Source of the DNA: Orientallactaga sibirica
Lineage: Eukaryota > Chordata > Mammalia > Rodentia > Dipodidae
Length of the DNA: 64,000 bases
Direction of reading: 5' to 3'
Assembly (NCBI GenBank): GCA_036365145.1
Contig: JAEOAD010000048.1
Span: forward strand, 14,737,501 to 14,801,500
Shown here: positions 32,733 to 43,092 of the stretch, in pieces
How the letters are laid out: every line of letters begins with the position of its first letter
Numbering within the stretch: position 1 is the first letter of the stretch
Program-made: the position numbers and the translations under genes
Notes under the pieces: model-generated
What the model was told of the DNA's origin: nothing
What the model saw: only the letters and a program-made list of their open reading frames with translations
Databases searched by the model: none

Positions 32733-32896
32733 ATTTTATTTATTTATTTATTTTTATTTTTCGAGGTAGGGTCTCACTCTGGTCCAGAGTGACCTGGAAT
32801 TCACTATGTAGTCTCAGGGTGACCCCGAACTAACAGCAATCCTCCTACCACTGCCTCCCAAGTGCTGGGATTAAAGGCGTGTGCCACCATGCCCGG
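32733..32896 (-). repeat. B1-like SINE
   Basis: Reverse B1, TTTCGAGGTAGGGTCTCACT to CACCATGCCCGG; 15-bp duplication CTTTCTGTAGTATTT at 32718-32732 and 32897-32911. Confidence 0.97.
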
Positions 32897-32911
32897 CTTT
32901 CTGTAGTATTT

Positions 32912-34911
32912 TTAATCCCTCATGGTTCAGATTCAAAAGTCCATTTAATCAAACATAATTAAACCCATTTCCTTAGAAAACTGAAATAAAAACTAAATTT
33001 AAGGCAAAACTTTACCTTACTAATACTTAACAATTGCTTATCAAAATAGTACATTAAAATATTAGCCTGGAATATTTACTCACTGATATGATAAAATATT
33101 TACTAATCATATTAAGTCCCAATTAATCCTAAAAGTTTCAAGTCACAAATGCATACTACATTTTCAAAGATTAATAACCCAACTGCCAAAAGGTTTACTT
33201 GAGACAAATGTTTATAATCCATGTGAAAAAAGGGTAATTTGGATTCATAAGTAAACTACAAGAAACCCTAAGCTAACCTCTCAGAACATACAAATTCTTG
33301 CTGGCAACAAATAGCAGCAAAATTTTTTTACTTTACAGAACTGTTCCATGACGTTTAGTGATAAAATGAAAACAGAGTCAATAAGATTATTGATGTTAAT
33401 TGCCAGAATTGATTCCTTCACAAACCCTGTTTTCACAACAGCAACCCCTTGTGATTAGGGGAATTAAAAGTTGCTGAACTCAACAATCCCTTCAGTTAAA
33501 CAAACAGACCCCTCATAGAGCTGTCCATCGCTGCCCAAACTATCCATCCTTTAGTCGAATCAGTCAGTTTCATGAATTGTAGGTTTTATCTTCAAGTCCA
33601 GTGCTGACTCAGAGGGTAGCTTGTTCCCTAGAGAAAACAACCAACAAAAATCAGAACAGCTACTGCTCATAAGCTCTTTCAACACTCAAGTGGAAAGGAC
33701 AAACTTATTGGATCCAACAAAATCAACTTCCTTTCAACTACAGAAGCAGCCAATAACCAGAGGCATCTATATGCCACAGACACTTGCTTAAAGCTTTCCC
33801 TCAGTTATAGCAAGAATGTTAAATAGCCAAGTTTTTAAGAATTATGTGGTTCTTCTAACAGAGGAAAAAAATATGCCAAGAATATAAATGGCAAGTATCC
33901 CGAAGGCCAAAGTGGGGTCTTGTATTGTGCTGTTTATATTAGAAAAACTGCTTTCTGTATTACGTGTGTCTCACCACCCAGAAGCAGCTGACATGTTGAG
34001 AACAACTTGCTTCATGTTACACACAATGGACTACTGAAGTATTATATAATTCCTTAAGTGCAAGTTCTCATTCAATAAATAGTCTGAATCAAAAGATAAA
34101 AAGAGTGAACATTCTTTGTTGTGTTCTCTACAATAGTGATCTTCCTGCCTTGGTACACCTAAAATACAATAGTGACCTTTCTTCCTTGGTATGCCTAAAA
34201 CAAAACAGGGAAAAAGTTTATATAGACAGCCCTTGAGCTTAAAGATACCCTACAACAAAACAAGGCCAGCTTTCCACTCATTAGCTAGTGATGTTCGTCT
34301 ATGATACTACACTATTATTGATAAAGGTATATAAAAAAAAAAAAAAAAAACTTAAGGAATTCAAACAGCTCAAGGTGATTCCAAACCACAGAAATGTCAT
34401 TTGGGCCTAGACCATGAGCAGAGAGAATGACAAAGTTGACCAACACAATTGTTCACTTAAAAAAAAATGCCCAATGCTATTCATTGATGAAAATATACCT
34501 CATCAAAAAGGTCCTTATTTCCAAGTTGTAAGATGGAAATGTCTTGATGCCAAAAATCTCAGCACTGTACAGCTCAGATGTGTGACAGATAATATAGTAA
34601 CTGGTGCATATTATCTTAAAGACTGTAGTTATTTGAATATAGGTATCTGGTATTTTGGCAATCCCTCTACCCAATGCTTCGATAAGTCATCACTTTCCCA
34701 GCCTTTCTCAACTGGTGTGTGTGGAGGTGGTGCCTAACAAGCTAAGAGACCCACTGAATGCAATGAATGGTATCTATTAAATATTATCCTTGGGAAAAAA
34801 TGAGATAGTCACTAAATATTTTGTATTTCAAATGAGAATGCCCCACTGAGTAAATCACAACATCTCTTGGGTTCCCTAACTTCTATATTAGTAAATTCCC
34901 TACTACAGAGG
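32912..34911. other. Intron, SINE-free 2 kb
   Basis: Unique sequence. It contains the longest open frame of the window (34414-34737, plus, 107 codons), which has no domain, no splice context and no recognisable relative, so it is not called as a gene. Confidence 0.5.
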
Positions 34912-34940
34912 AAAAACAAAACAAAACAAAACAAAAAAAC
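34912..34940. repeat. (AAAAC)n simple repeat
   Basis: About five AAAAC units ending in A7. Confidence 0.9.
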
Positions 34941-34976
34941 TCTTTTATGCCAGTCATTTAAAAACTGAGCCTGGTG

Positions 34977-35125
34977 TGGTGGTGCACGCCTTTAATGCCG
35001 GCACTCAGGAGGCAGAGGTAGCAGGACTGTCACGAGTTCGAAGCCACCTTGAGAATACAGAGTGAATATCAGGTCAGCCTGGATAGAGCAAGACCCTACC
35101 TCAAAAAAAAAAAAAAAAAAAAAAA
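34977..35125 (+). repeat. B1-like SINE
   Basis: GAGCCTGGTGTGGTGGTGCA head; poly(A) about 24. Confidence 0.94.
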
Positions 35126-35133
35126 GAGCTGTA

Positions 35134-35428
35134 TTGGGAGCTGGGGAGATGGCTCTGAAAGCATTTGCCATGCAAACAGGACCAGAATTTAGATCTTTAG
35201 TGCCCACATAATGCCTCACGGTTGTGGTGGTCCAGGCAGAGACGGACCCTTGAGGCAAGCTGGCTAGCTAGACTAGCTTAATTGGCAAGCTCTAAATTCA
35301 GTAAACAAAGTGGAATGATTGAGGAAGACACTTGACATCAACGTCTGGCCTCCATATGCATGTGAACACACATGCATCCCAACATGTGCACATACCTCAC
35401 AGTCACATGAAAAAAAAATCTTTTTAAT
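35134..35428 (+). repeat. B4-like composite SINE
   Basis: GGGAGCTGGGGAGATGGCTC head, CTGGCTAGCTAGACTAGCTT, CTGGCCTCCATATGCATG and CA-rich tail. Confidence 0.82.
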
Positions 35429-35437
35429 TAAATAGAG

Positions 35438-35692
35438 GCTGGGATGATAGCTCAGTCAGTAAAGTCCTTGTCTTGCAAAAATAAGGACCTGAGTTCAATC
35501 ATCAGCACTGGAGATAAAACATACAGCAGATCCCTGGGGCTCAGGGACCAGCCTGCGTAGTCTAATTGTGAGCTCCAGGACAGCAAGACCTGTCAAAAAA
35601 GACAGGTGGTTCCTGAGGAACAACATCCTAAGTTGTAGTATATGTGCATGTGTACATATCAAACACACATGAACATGTGTGTGCACCAACAC
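35438..35692 (+). repeat. B4-like composite SINE
   Basis: GCTGGGATGATAGCTCAGTC head, GACCTGAGTTCAATCATCAG, GTGCATGTGTACATATC tail. Head-to-tail with the previous one. Confidence 0.75.
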
Positions 35693-36937
35693 AAATAATA
35701 ACTAGGCAAGCCATGTTACGAGTCCTAGGCTTCCAAAAGAGCTTCAGGATTCTCTACCAGTGCTGAACTTGGATTTCTTTCTACATGCTTTCCCACTGTC
35801 TATTACACCAGCAAAACACAAATGCAGATTCAAATTAGTACACATCTGTGTGTTCATGTATCAACAGCAGCATCCTCAGTCAGGATACTGTCATGCAGAT
35901 CTCAATGAAAGTCCCATGTTTCGATATAGATCACTTGTTTGAAGGTTAACAATCACAATTATCTTTATTTGAACAAGAGCCTTTTAACTGCTGAGCCATC
36001 TCCTGAGCACCATGTACTCAGAATAAATGAGTGCACAACGTATCCATAAGAATCATGATTTCCTGTCACTACATGGTAACAGAGATAGCAATTTAAGACC
36101 AATTCTTATCTTTTACTCACTGTTTTCAGGTTATTATATTCAACAAAATACCTTTTAGCCTTGTTTTCCTAACAGAATACATTTATGAGTTAATGTACAA
36201 AATTTGACCCAGTATAGGCCAATTTTGTCTATATCATATACTTTTAGATTTTGAGATTACATGCAGACTTCATGCAAGTTTTGCTGCTTTAAAAACAAAG
36301 ATCTTGGAAACCACTGCTCTAACCTGGTCTGTTCTCACAGGGTGCTGAACACCCGACATCTATTGTGTCAAACTGAAAAATCAATGGCAAAATTGCTGAA
36401 GATTTTAAGAGTCTCATCAGGTACTTTAAACATGCACACTGTTTCCATGCCATTTCTCATTATTTTTTTCCCATGTTCCAGTCCAATCTAACCTTTTCAC
36501 TTGCTTAGCAACTCTAACTTTTAAGGAAAATACTATTATCTGGATACCTCAGAAACAGTTGCACTCCACACCACACAGATTATTTAAAATATATCAATCT
36601 GAAAAGATAAACCACAAAGAAAAATACCATGCTACAAAAATATTGACTGTAAGCCTATGGGCACTGTGAAACAGAACTAAATAGCTATCAGCACTTTCAG
36701 AGAGCTGGCTGGCATTTAGCACCCGCACCAAGGTATCCATGGCAACAGTTTGCAAATGGGCCTGCCCTATCCTAGGACCTCTTGGGGAGCTGTTATTTCT
36801 TCACAATCAGCATTTAATCAGTGACCCTTTTAGCTGTCTTTGACTTCTTAACTACACATATTCTGCACACAGGACTGTAGCCATCACTTAAGCAGTTTAC
36901 ATGTGACAACAAAACTAACACGAACTTCTCTCTCTCT
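35693..36937. other. Intron, no feature recognised
   Basis: Unique; 35980-36010 (TGCTGAGCCATCTCCTGAGC) is a scrap of a reverse tRNA-derived SINE head. Confidence 0.5.
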
Positions 36938-37053
36938 TTTTCCGAGGTAGGGTCTCACTCTAGCCCAGGCTGACCTACTACATAGGTCGCTATGTAGTCT
37001 CAGGGTGGCCTCGAACTCATGGCAATGCTCCTACCTCTGCCACCACACCCAGC
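36938..37053 (-). repeat. B1-like SINE, rearranged
   Basis: Reverse B1 with CTACTACATAGGTCGCTATG replacing the usual GAATTCACTATG, and the CCCAAGTGCTGGGATTAAAG block missing. Confidence 0.88.
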
Positions 37054-37148
37054 ACTCTTCCTTCTTTACAGCCCAGCAAATAGAAAGATTCATTCTTAGT
37101 GTAGATCATAATCAAAATCATAATTTTCTTTTTTCTTATGTTGAAGAC

Positions 37149-37309
37149 TTTTTTTTAAATCTTTTTGTTTTACCAAAGTAGGGTCTCGTTCTAGCCCAGG
37201 CTGACCTTGAATTCACTATATAGTCTCAGGGTGGCCTCGAACTCATGGTGATCCTCCTACCTCTGCTTCCCCAGGGCTGGGATTGAAGGCGTGCGCCACC
37301 ATGCCTGGC
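37149..37309 (-). repeat. B1-like SINE
   Basis: Reverse B1; TTATGTTGAAG duplicated at about 37137 and 37311. Confidence 0.94.
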
Positions 37310-37658
37310 TTTATGTTGAAGTCATCTAACTTTTCACTTAAAGGAAGTGCTACACAACTTCTATGTTGGTAAACTGGAGCTGCCAGTACCACTAACCTTG
37401 TGCTTTGGGGCCATCATTAAGTAATTAAAGCTTACAATATTCAGTCACCCTACCAACCAAAATGGCTTGTAAGTGGCTAACAGGAAGGTAATATATGCAG
37501 CATGGATATGATGGACAAAGGATGATTCATGACTTAACAGGGCATATAGAGATGGGGAAAGACCTCTATTCAAAATGGTGGACAACAAAGTTTATGAATT
37601 ATTTCTGGAATTTTTTGAGCATAGGAAAAAAACTACAGAGCAAGGGAACAATGAATAC
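37310..37658. other. Intron, no feature recognised
   Basis: Unique stretch; a 66-codon plus frame at 37495 has no recognisable features. Confidence 0.5.
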
Positions 37659-37671
37659 AAACTTCCAATTT

Positions 37672-37884
37672 AATTTTTTAATATTTTATATTTGATAGAG
37701 AGAGGAAGGGAGAGAGAATTGAGAGAGTGAGAATAAACGGGCATGCCAGCCTCTAGCCAATGCAAACTAACTCGATGTATGTGCCACCATGTGCATCTGG
37801 CTTATGTGGGTACTGGAGAATCGAACCTGGGTCTTTAGGCTTCATAGGCAAGTTCCTTAACCACTAAGCCATCTCTCCAGCCCT
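37672..37884 (-). repeat. B2-like SINE, hotspot copy 1
   Basis: Reverse; GGAGAATCGAACCTGGGTCT, CACTAAGCCATCTCTCCAGC. Confidence 0.94.
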
Positions 37885-37897
37885 AAACTTCCAATTA

Positions 37898-38128
37898 TAA
37901 AAAATATTTTACAATATTTTATTTTTGAGCACAGAGAGAGGGGGGGAGGGAGAGATGTGTGTGGAAGGAAGCAGGGAGGAAAGGAAAAGGAATGAGTATG
38001 TGTATGCTGGGGTATCTTGCTACTGCAAACAAACTCCAGATGGATGTGTCACTTTGTACATTTGACTTTACATAAGTGCTGGGTAACCTATGAATGCATC
38101 TTTAACTTCTGAGGCATCTCCCAGTCCC
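37898..38128 (-). repeat. B2-like SINE, hotspot copy 2 (old)
   Basis: Reverse and most diverged: AAACAAACTCCAGATGGATG, CTGAGGCATCTCCCAGTCC. Confidence 0.85.
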
Positions 38129-38141
38129 TAATTTCCAATTT

Positions 38142-38341
38142 AAAAAGTTTTTAATTGAGAGAAAGAAAAAAGAGGCAGATAAATAGAGAATGGAAGCACC
38201 AGGGCCTCTAGCCACTGCAAATGAACTCCAAATGTGTGTGCCACCTTGTGCATCTGGCTTACGTGGGTACTGGGGAAGGGAACCTGGGTCCTTAGGCTTC
38301 AGAGGCAAGTGCTTTAACTCCTAAGCCATCTCTCCAACCCT
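38142..38341 (-). repeat. B2-like SINE, hotspot copy 3
   Basis: Reverse; GCACCAGGGCCTCTAGCCAC, CCTAAGCCATCTCTCCAAC. Confidence 0.93.
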
Positions 38342-38354
38342 AAACTTCTAATTT

Positions 38355-38532
38355 TTAAGTAATTAATTTAAATGTACATGTGTATGCACAAGGGACCCTT
38401 GCCATTGCAAACACCAGACACACATACTTCTTTTGCATCCAGCTTTATTTATGTGGGTGCTGAGGAAATAAACTTGGGCCAGTAGACTTTGCAAGCAAGT
38501 GTCTTTAACCACTGAGCCATCTCTCCAGCCCC
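38355..38532 (-). repeat. B2-like SINE, hotspot copy 4
   Basis: Reverse; GCATCCAGCTTTATTTATGT, CACTGAGCCATCTCTCCAGC; lacks the GA-rich part. Confidence 0.9.
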
Positions 38533-38661
38533 AAATTTCCAATTAATTTATTTTATTTACTAAGCATCTAAACATGGAAGAGAGGTTACATATTCTAACA
38601 GTGCAAAGAGAATTCCCAACTTCAATTTAAATAAAAATAAAATTTCAGAATGTAACAAGTT

Positions 38662-38929
38662 TCGTGAGGTTTTTTTTTGTAGACTTTTTATTTATTTATT
38701 TGCAAGCAGACAGGCACACACACACAGAGAAAGAGACAGAGACAGGGGAATAGTAAGGGAGGAAGAGGAGAATAAGAGTCCTAGGGCCTCTAGCCATTGT
38801 AAACCAACTCCAGATGCATGTGTCTTTTTGTGCATATGGCTTTACATGTGTGCTGGGGAATTGAACCTGGGCCATCAGGCTTTACAAGCAAGTGCCTTTA
38901 ACCACTGAGCCATCTCTTCAGCCCCAAAG
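38662..38929 (-). repeat. B2-like SINE
   Basis: Reverse; TGTAACAAGTT duplicated at 38651-38661 and 38930-38940. A fifth reverse copy close to the hotspot but at its own site. Confidence 0.94.
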
Positions 38930-39037
38930 TGTAACAAGTTCTAAAAGGAAAGTGAACAGCATGACATGATCAAATATAATGGTGGGAAATCCCCTTTACA
39001 TTTGTCTAAGGCCTTTTTTTGAAAGAAAAAAAAGTGA

Positions 39038-39248
39038 GGGGCTGGAGAGACAGCTTAGCAGTTAAGGCACCTTCCTGCCAGTCTAAGAACGCCCATTCAG
39101 TTCTCCAGGTCCCACATTTAGCCAGAGGCAAAAGTGACACAAGGGTGCAATGTCATGCTTTCCCACAAGGGGGTACATGCATCTGGAGTTTTTTCACAGC
39201 AGCTGAGAGGCAGCTGGCACACCCTCTCTCTCTCAAAAAAAATAAAAT
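39038..39248 (+). repeat. B2-like SINE, long variant
   Basis: GGGGCTGGAGAGACAGCTTA head, GTGACACAAGGGTGCAATGT insertion, CAGCAGCTGAGAGGCAGC. Confidence 0.93.
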
Positions 39249-39265
39249 AAAAAGTGATGTTTCAG

Positions 39266-39464
39266 GACTATAGATATGGCTAAGCTATTAAGGTGTTTGC
39301 CTACAAAGCCAAAAGAGCCAGGTTTGATTCCCCAGGACCCACACAAGCCAGATGCACAAGGGGGCGCATGCAACAGGAGCTCACTTGCAGTGGCTGGAGG
39401 CCTGGCACATCCATTCTCATTCTCTCTCTCTAACAAATAAATAACAATAAAACTTTTTTTTTTT
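39266..39464 (+). repeat. B2-like SINE
   Basis: GACTATAGATATGGCTAAGC head; AAGT(G/A)ATGTTTCAG duplicated at about 39252 and 39468. Confidence 0.92.
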
Positions 39465-39473
39465 TTAAGTAAT

Positions 39474-39720
39474 GTTTCAGTTGAGACCTTAGAGAACAGA
39501 AGGCATCAGTCACATCATGGAAGGAACATGAACCAAGGGAACTCGGTGCATTGGAGATGCTGTAGGTCAGACCAGGGTGCACAAGGGAGAATGATGGAGG
39601 TGAGGGAGATGCACAATCCACAGATCACACAGGCAGTGCACAGTAGTTGGATTGTATTCTAATGATAACTAGAAAACCACAGCGGACATGATGGCTTGCT
39701 CTAGAGCAGTGCATCGAAAG
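39474..39720 (+). repeat. Possible ancient mammalian repeat
   Basis: GTTGAGACCTTAGAGAACAG ... GTTGGATTGTATTCTAATGA resembles a mammal-wide interspersed repeat core (ending 'GGATTTTATTCTAAG'). Family not assigned. Confidence 0.35.
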
Positions 39721-39860
39721 TGGACCCAAGTAAAGAGTTAAGTAATAAGTGTGAAGATTGGATTAATAGAGTTACTAATAGATAAAAGATGTAAGTTTCT
39801 TTCTGCATTCTTCAAAGGATGACAATCAATTTATTCACCTGCACAACAATTTAGAAAACA

Positions 39861-40014
39861 GCCAGGTGTGGTGGCACACGCCTTTAATCCCAGCACTTGG
39901 GAGGCAGAGGTAGGAGGATCACCATGAGCTCAAGGCCACCCTGAGACTACATAGTGAATTCCAGGTCAGCCTGGGCTAGATTAAAACCCTACCTCTAAAA
40001 CACAAAACAAAACA
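39861..40014 (+). repeat. B1-like SINE
   Basis: GCCAGGTGTGGTGGCACACG head, AAAACAC tail. Confidence 0.95.
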
Positions 40015-40114
40015 AAGTTCAGAAAAGAAAAAGGTGTTAACTCACCAAATACAATGTACAGTAAGAATTAGTAACTTCTACAATGAACTGAAGAGCCAAC
40101 AGAAATTAGGACAT

Positions 40115-40335
40115 ATTTTTCTTTTTATTTATTTATTTGAAAGAGGGAGGGAGGGGAGGGAGGGAGGGAGGAGGGAGGGGGAGAATGGGTATGCCAGGGC
40201 CTTCAGCCACTGCAAAAAAACTCCAGACACATGTGCCACCTGTGCATCTGGTTTACGTGGGTCCTGTGGAATTGAACCGAGGTTCTTTGGCTTTGCAGGC
40301 AAACGCTTTAACCGCTAAGCCATCTCTCCAGACCC
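40115..40335 (-). repeat. B2-like SINE with G-rich tract
   Basis: Reverse; its pyrimidine tract appears as GGGAGGGAGG repeats at 40144-40182; head GCTAAGCCATCTCTCCAGAC. Confidence 0.95.
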
Positions 40336-40342
40336 CCCCCCT

Positions 40343-40481
40343 TTTTGAGTAGGGTCTCACTCTAGCCCAAGCTGACCTGGAATTTACTATGTAGTCTCAG
40401 GCTGGCCTTGAACTCCCAGTGAACCTCCTACCTTTGCCTCCTAAGTGCTGGGATTAAAGGCAAGCACCACCATACCCAGCT
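40343..40481 (-). repeat. B1-like SINE
   Basis: Reverse B1, GAGTAGGGTCTCACTCTAGC to CCATACCCAGC. Confidence 0.94.
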
Positions 40482-40483
40482 TA

Positions 40484-41006
40484 TATTTTAAATTTTTTAA
40501 TTTATTTGCATTTGTATATATAGATTCTCTGATTGCTGCAAATGAATGTCTATTTGGCCTTATGTAGGAAGCTGGGGAATTGAAACCAGGCCAGCAGGCT
40601 TTGCAAGCAAATGCCTTTAACCGCTTAGCCATCTGTGGTAGTTTGAATAGATGGCCTCCAATATATTCAGTGTTTTATTACTTTATAGTTTGCATCTGCA
40701 GCCACCAGGCTGGAGGCAATGTCACTGGGTGGATCTTAAGGTGTGCTGGTGGGTTTGAGATTTCAATCTAAAGATATGCAAAGTGTGCCTAGGTGGAGTT
40801 CCTGAGGTGTGCTGTGCTGTGTGGTTTTTGGCTTGTGCTTTTCTCTCTGTGTTTGGTCCTGTAAGAGCAGGCCAGCTTCTTCTGCCATTGTGGAACTTCC
40901 TCTGGATCTGTGACCTTCAATAAATCCCTTCCTCCACAACTGTGCCTTGTCTGGAAGTTCATCTCAGCGAACCTAATGCTGCTTGCTGCACTATCTTTCC
41001 AGCCCC
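40484..41006 (-). repeat. B2-like SINE split by hAT element
   Basis: Reverse: 40484-40632 (CTTTAACCGCTTAGCCATCT) and, after the DNA element, TATCTTTCCAGCCCC at about 40991-41006. Confidence 0.75.
40633..40989 (+). mobile_element. hAT-like non-autonomous DNA transposon (URR1-like)
   Basis: GTGGTAGTTTGAATAGATGG start; CATTGTGGAACTTCCTCTGG and CAATAAATCCCTTCCTCCAC interior; ends near TCTCAGCGAACCTAATGC. This order matches the rodent URR1 group of hAT-Charlie derivatives as I remember it. Inserted into a B2-like SINE. Confidence 0.65.
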
Positions 41007-41798
41007 AAGAATGTACTTTCATAAAAGCACCTGAGGAAAATGTGTGTGTGCATCTTCGGTAAAATTCTCAAAGACTTAACACTGAGCCAAATTAAATTTT
41101 ATTCATTTTAAACTGTTCGGCTTTTCTAACACAAGATAAACTGATTGGCGCTAGCAATCCTTCATAAGCGTAATGAACTTAAGCACAAAAACTTTATCTT
41201 ACCAGATACTGGCTTAAGTTCCTAACAAGGCAAAACACAATTATGTCTAAAAAAAGACCACTCTATTTTTAGAAGGGAGTTATGTTCCCACTGACTCAAG
41301 TATACAAGATTATTTTTTTTTTTTAGAAAGACCAAACACAGGCTTAAAAGCTTCTTCGGACAACTACCCAGTAGGGCAGTAACATTATTCTTTATGAATA
41401 TAGGAATATAAAAGAACATCTTCAGGAGTTATATATGAGAAGCAAAGTCCTTCAACAAAAGGTTAATTTCTCAATCTTTTCAACATTTGTTGAAATGTTG
41501 GAGGTGTGCTGATGTGTTTCAATGAGTCACTTCATTTAATGTGGTAAGTTCTCAATTGAAATAAACTGTTTTTCATGACACAGCACTTTCATATTTCAAC
41601 TATTTTTTAAATATTTATTTATTTAAGAAAAAGGGGAGTAAAAAGGTAACTATAAGTTGCCAAGTTTACCAATTTATCTACCTTTGAGTTATTTAAAATT
41701 ATAATACTCTAGTTTAATGATACTCATGTTTCATATCAATTAATATATTCAAGGGGAAAAAGTCATAAAATAGTCTTATAATCTGTGTATGCAGGTAA
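41007..41798. other. Intron, no feature recognised
   Basis: Unique AT-rich sequence. Confidence 0.5.
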
Positions 41799-41810
41799 AA
41801 GTTTTGGAAT

Positions 41811-41969
41811 GGGCTGGTTGTGGTGGTACACACACCTTTAATCCCAGCACTTGGGAGGCAGAGAGAGGTAACAGGATCACTCTGAGTTCAAGGCCAGCCT
41901 TAGACTACAAAGTGAATTCCAGGTCAGCCTGGGCTAGAGTGAGCCACCACCTCAAAAAACCCAAAAAAC
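41811..41969 (+). repeat. B1-like SINE
   Basis: GGGCTGGTTGTGGTGGTACA head with small AGAG insertion; AAGTTTTGGAAT duplicated at 41799-41810 and 41970-41981. Confidence 0.95.
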
Positions 41970-41981
41970 AAGTTTTGGAAT

Positions 41982-42957
41982 ATAACTAACCTAAAACTTC
42001 ACTGACAGGATGCTAGAAGATATGTATACTGGAGGCATGATTTTCCCATAGATTTTTACCTATTATCTTAGGTTATTTTCCCATTAACAGATTTATACTT
42101 TAAACCAAATAAAAGAGAAAACTGAAATTTGCTTTTGCATGTATGTGTACCTGTGATCACAAATGAGCTTCCATTACCTCTGCAATAGCTACTCAACAAC
42201 AGCGTCACTGGTTCTGAACACACGTGAGCCAGACAGCATGATGAGCCACTGCCAAAGGAGAAAGCCCGTGCACTTTACTCACACACAACTCAAGTCCTTG
42301 TGTTTAAGAGGAAAAAAACATTAACTTATTTGTAATCTTGGTCCTCAGAGAATGAGGAAGAAGGGTTTTAAGAGGAAGGAAAGAAACTGGTTTAAACCCA
42401 AAATAGAGCAGCTGTCCTCAAAGTGAGGTCCTCAGAGCAGCAGAGGCAACAGATCCCCTGGTAAATGAGTCTCTGGATGATGGGTGGATGTTTAACCTGA
42501 GAACCACTGTCCTCAAAGTAAGAGTACTAACCATATGACACATCAATTACACATCCTGCATAGTAAGACTGGTTTCAAATCCGTTTTCCTGAATATATCA
42601 GTTTACATTCAGAAAACAAAAGACACATGTAACACCTGTGAGGAGTTCCAATCTAAACACTAAGGCAGAAATAAATAAGAAGAATACAGAATCGAAGTAA
42701 GTGCATAACACTAAAAATATGTTCTACAAATTCTATTACCTAAAAATCTATCAAAGGTGTTTAGGTTCATTACAATTATTGACTACATTTTAGCATAAAG
42801 TTATCAAAAAAGGTAATTTATCTCAAGCAGAGAATACTACAAATATACTAAAAATTTTTATAGTCTGTCTAGGTATGGAAATTGTCAATAAAGTTTAAAA
42901 ACTGAAATTAATTTTTGGTAGTCTTTCTATGCAAAAATTAGTAAAAATATCAGTTGA
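41982..42957. other. Intron, no feature recognised
   Basis: Unique sequence without SINEs. Confidence 0.5.
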
Positions 42958-43079
42958 TTTTTTTTTTAAAAAAATTGCTACAAGGAAACACCAGATGCTT
43001 GTGCCACTTTTTGTGTCTAGGTTTACATGGGTAAATCAAACCCAAGCAAGCACTTAACTGCTGAACCATCTCCTCAGCC
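42958..43079 (-). repeat. B2-like SINE, internally deleted
   Basis: Reverse; ACACCAGATGCTTGTGCCAC, TGCTGAACCATCTCCTCAGC; AAAAATATCAGTT on both sides. Confidence 0.9.
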
Positions 43080-43092
43080 CAAAAATATCAGT

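Larger units (their letters stand above)
37659..38545. repeat. Five copies of one target-site sequence
   Basis: AAACTTCCAATTT and one- or two-base variants occur at 37659-37671, 37885-37897, 38129-38141, 38342-38354 and 38533-38545, with one reverse B2-like SINE between each neighbouring pair. Confidence 0.92.

Noticed and set aside
34414..34737. 107-codon open frame, longest in the window
   Set aside because: Lies antisense within a PAN3 intron; composition looks random, no recognisable domain, no supporting promoter, splice or poly(A) context.
37659..38545. CRISPR-like array (short direct repeats with spacers)
   Set aside because: The spacers are about 200-bp SINEs and the repeats are target-site duplications; eukaryotic intron context.
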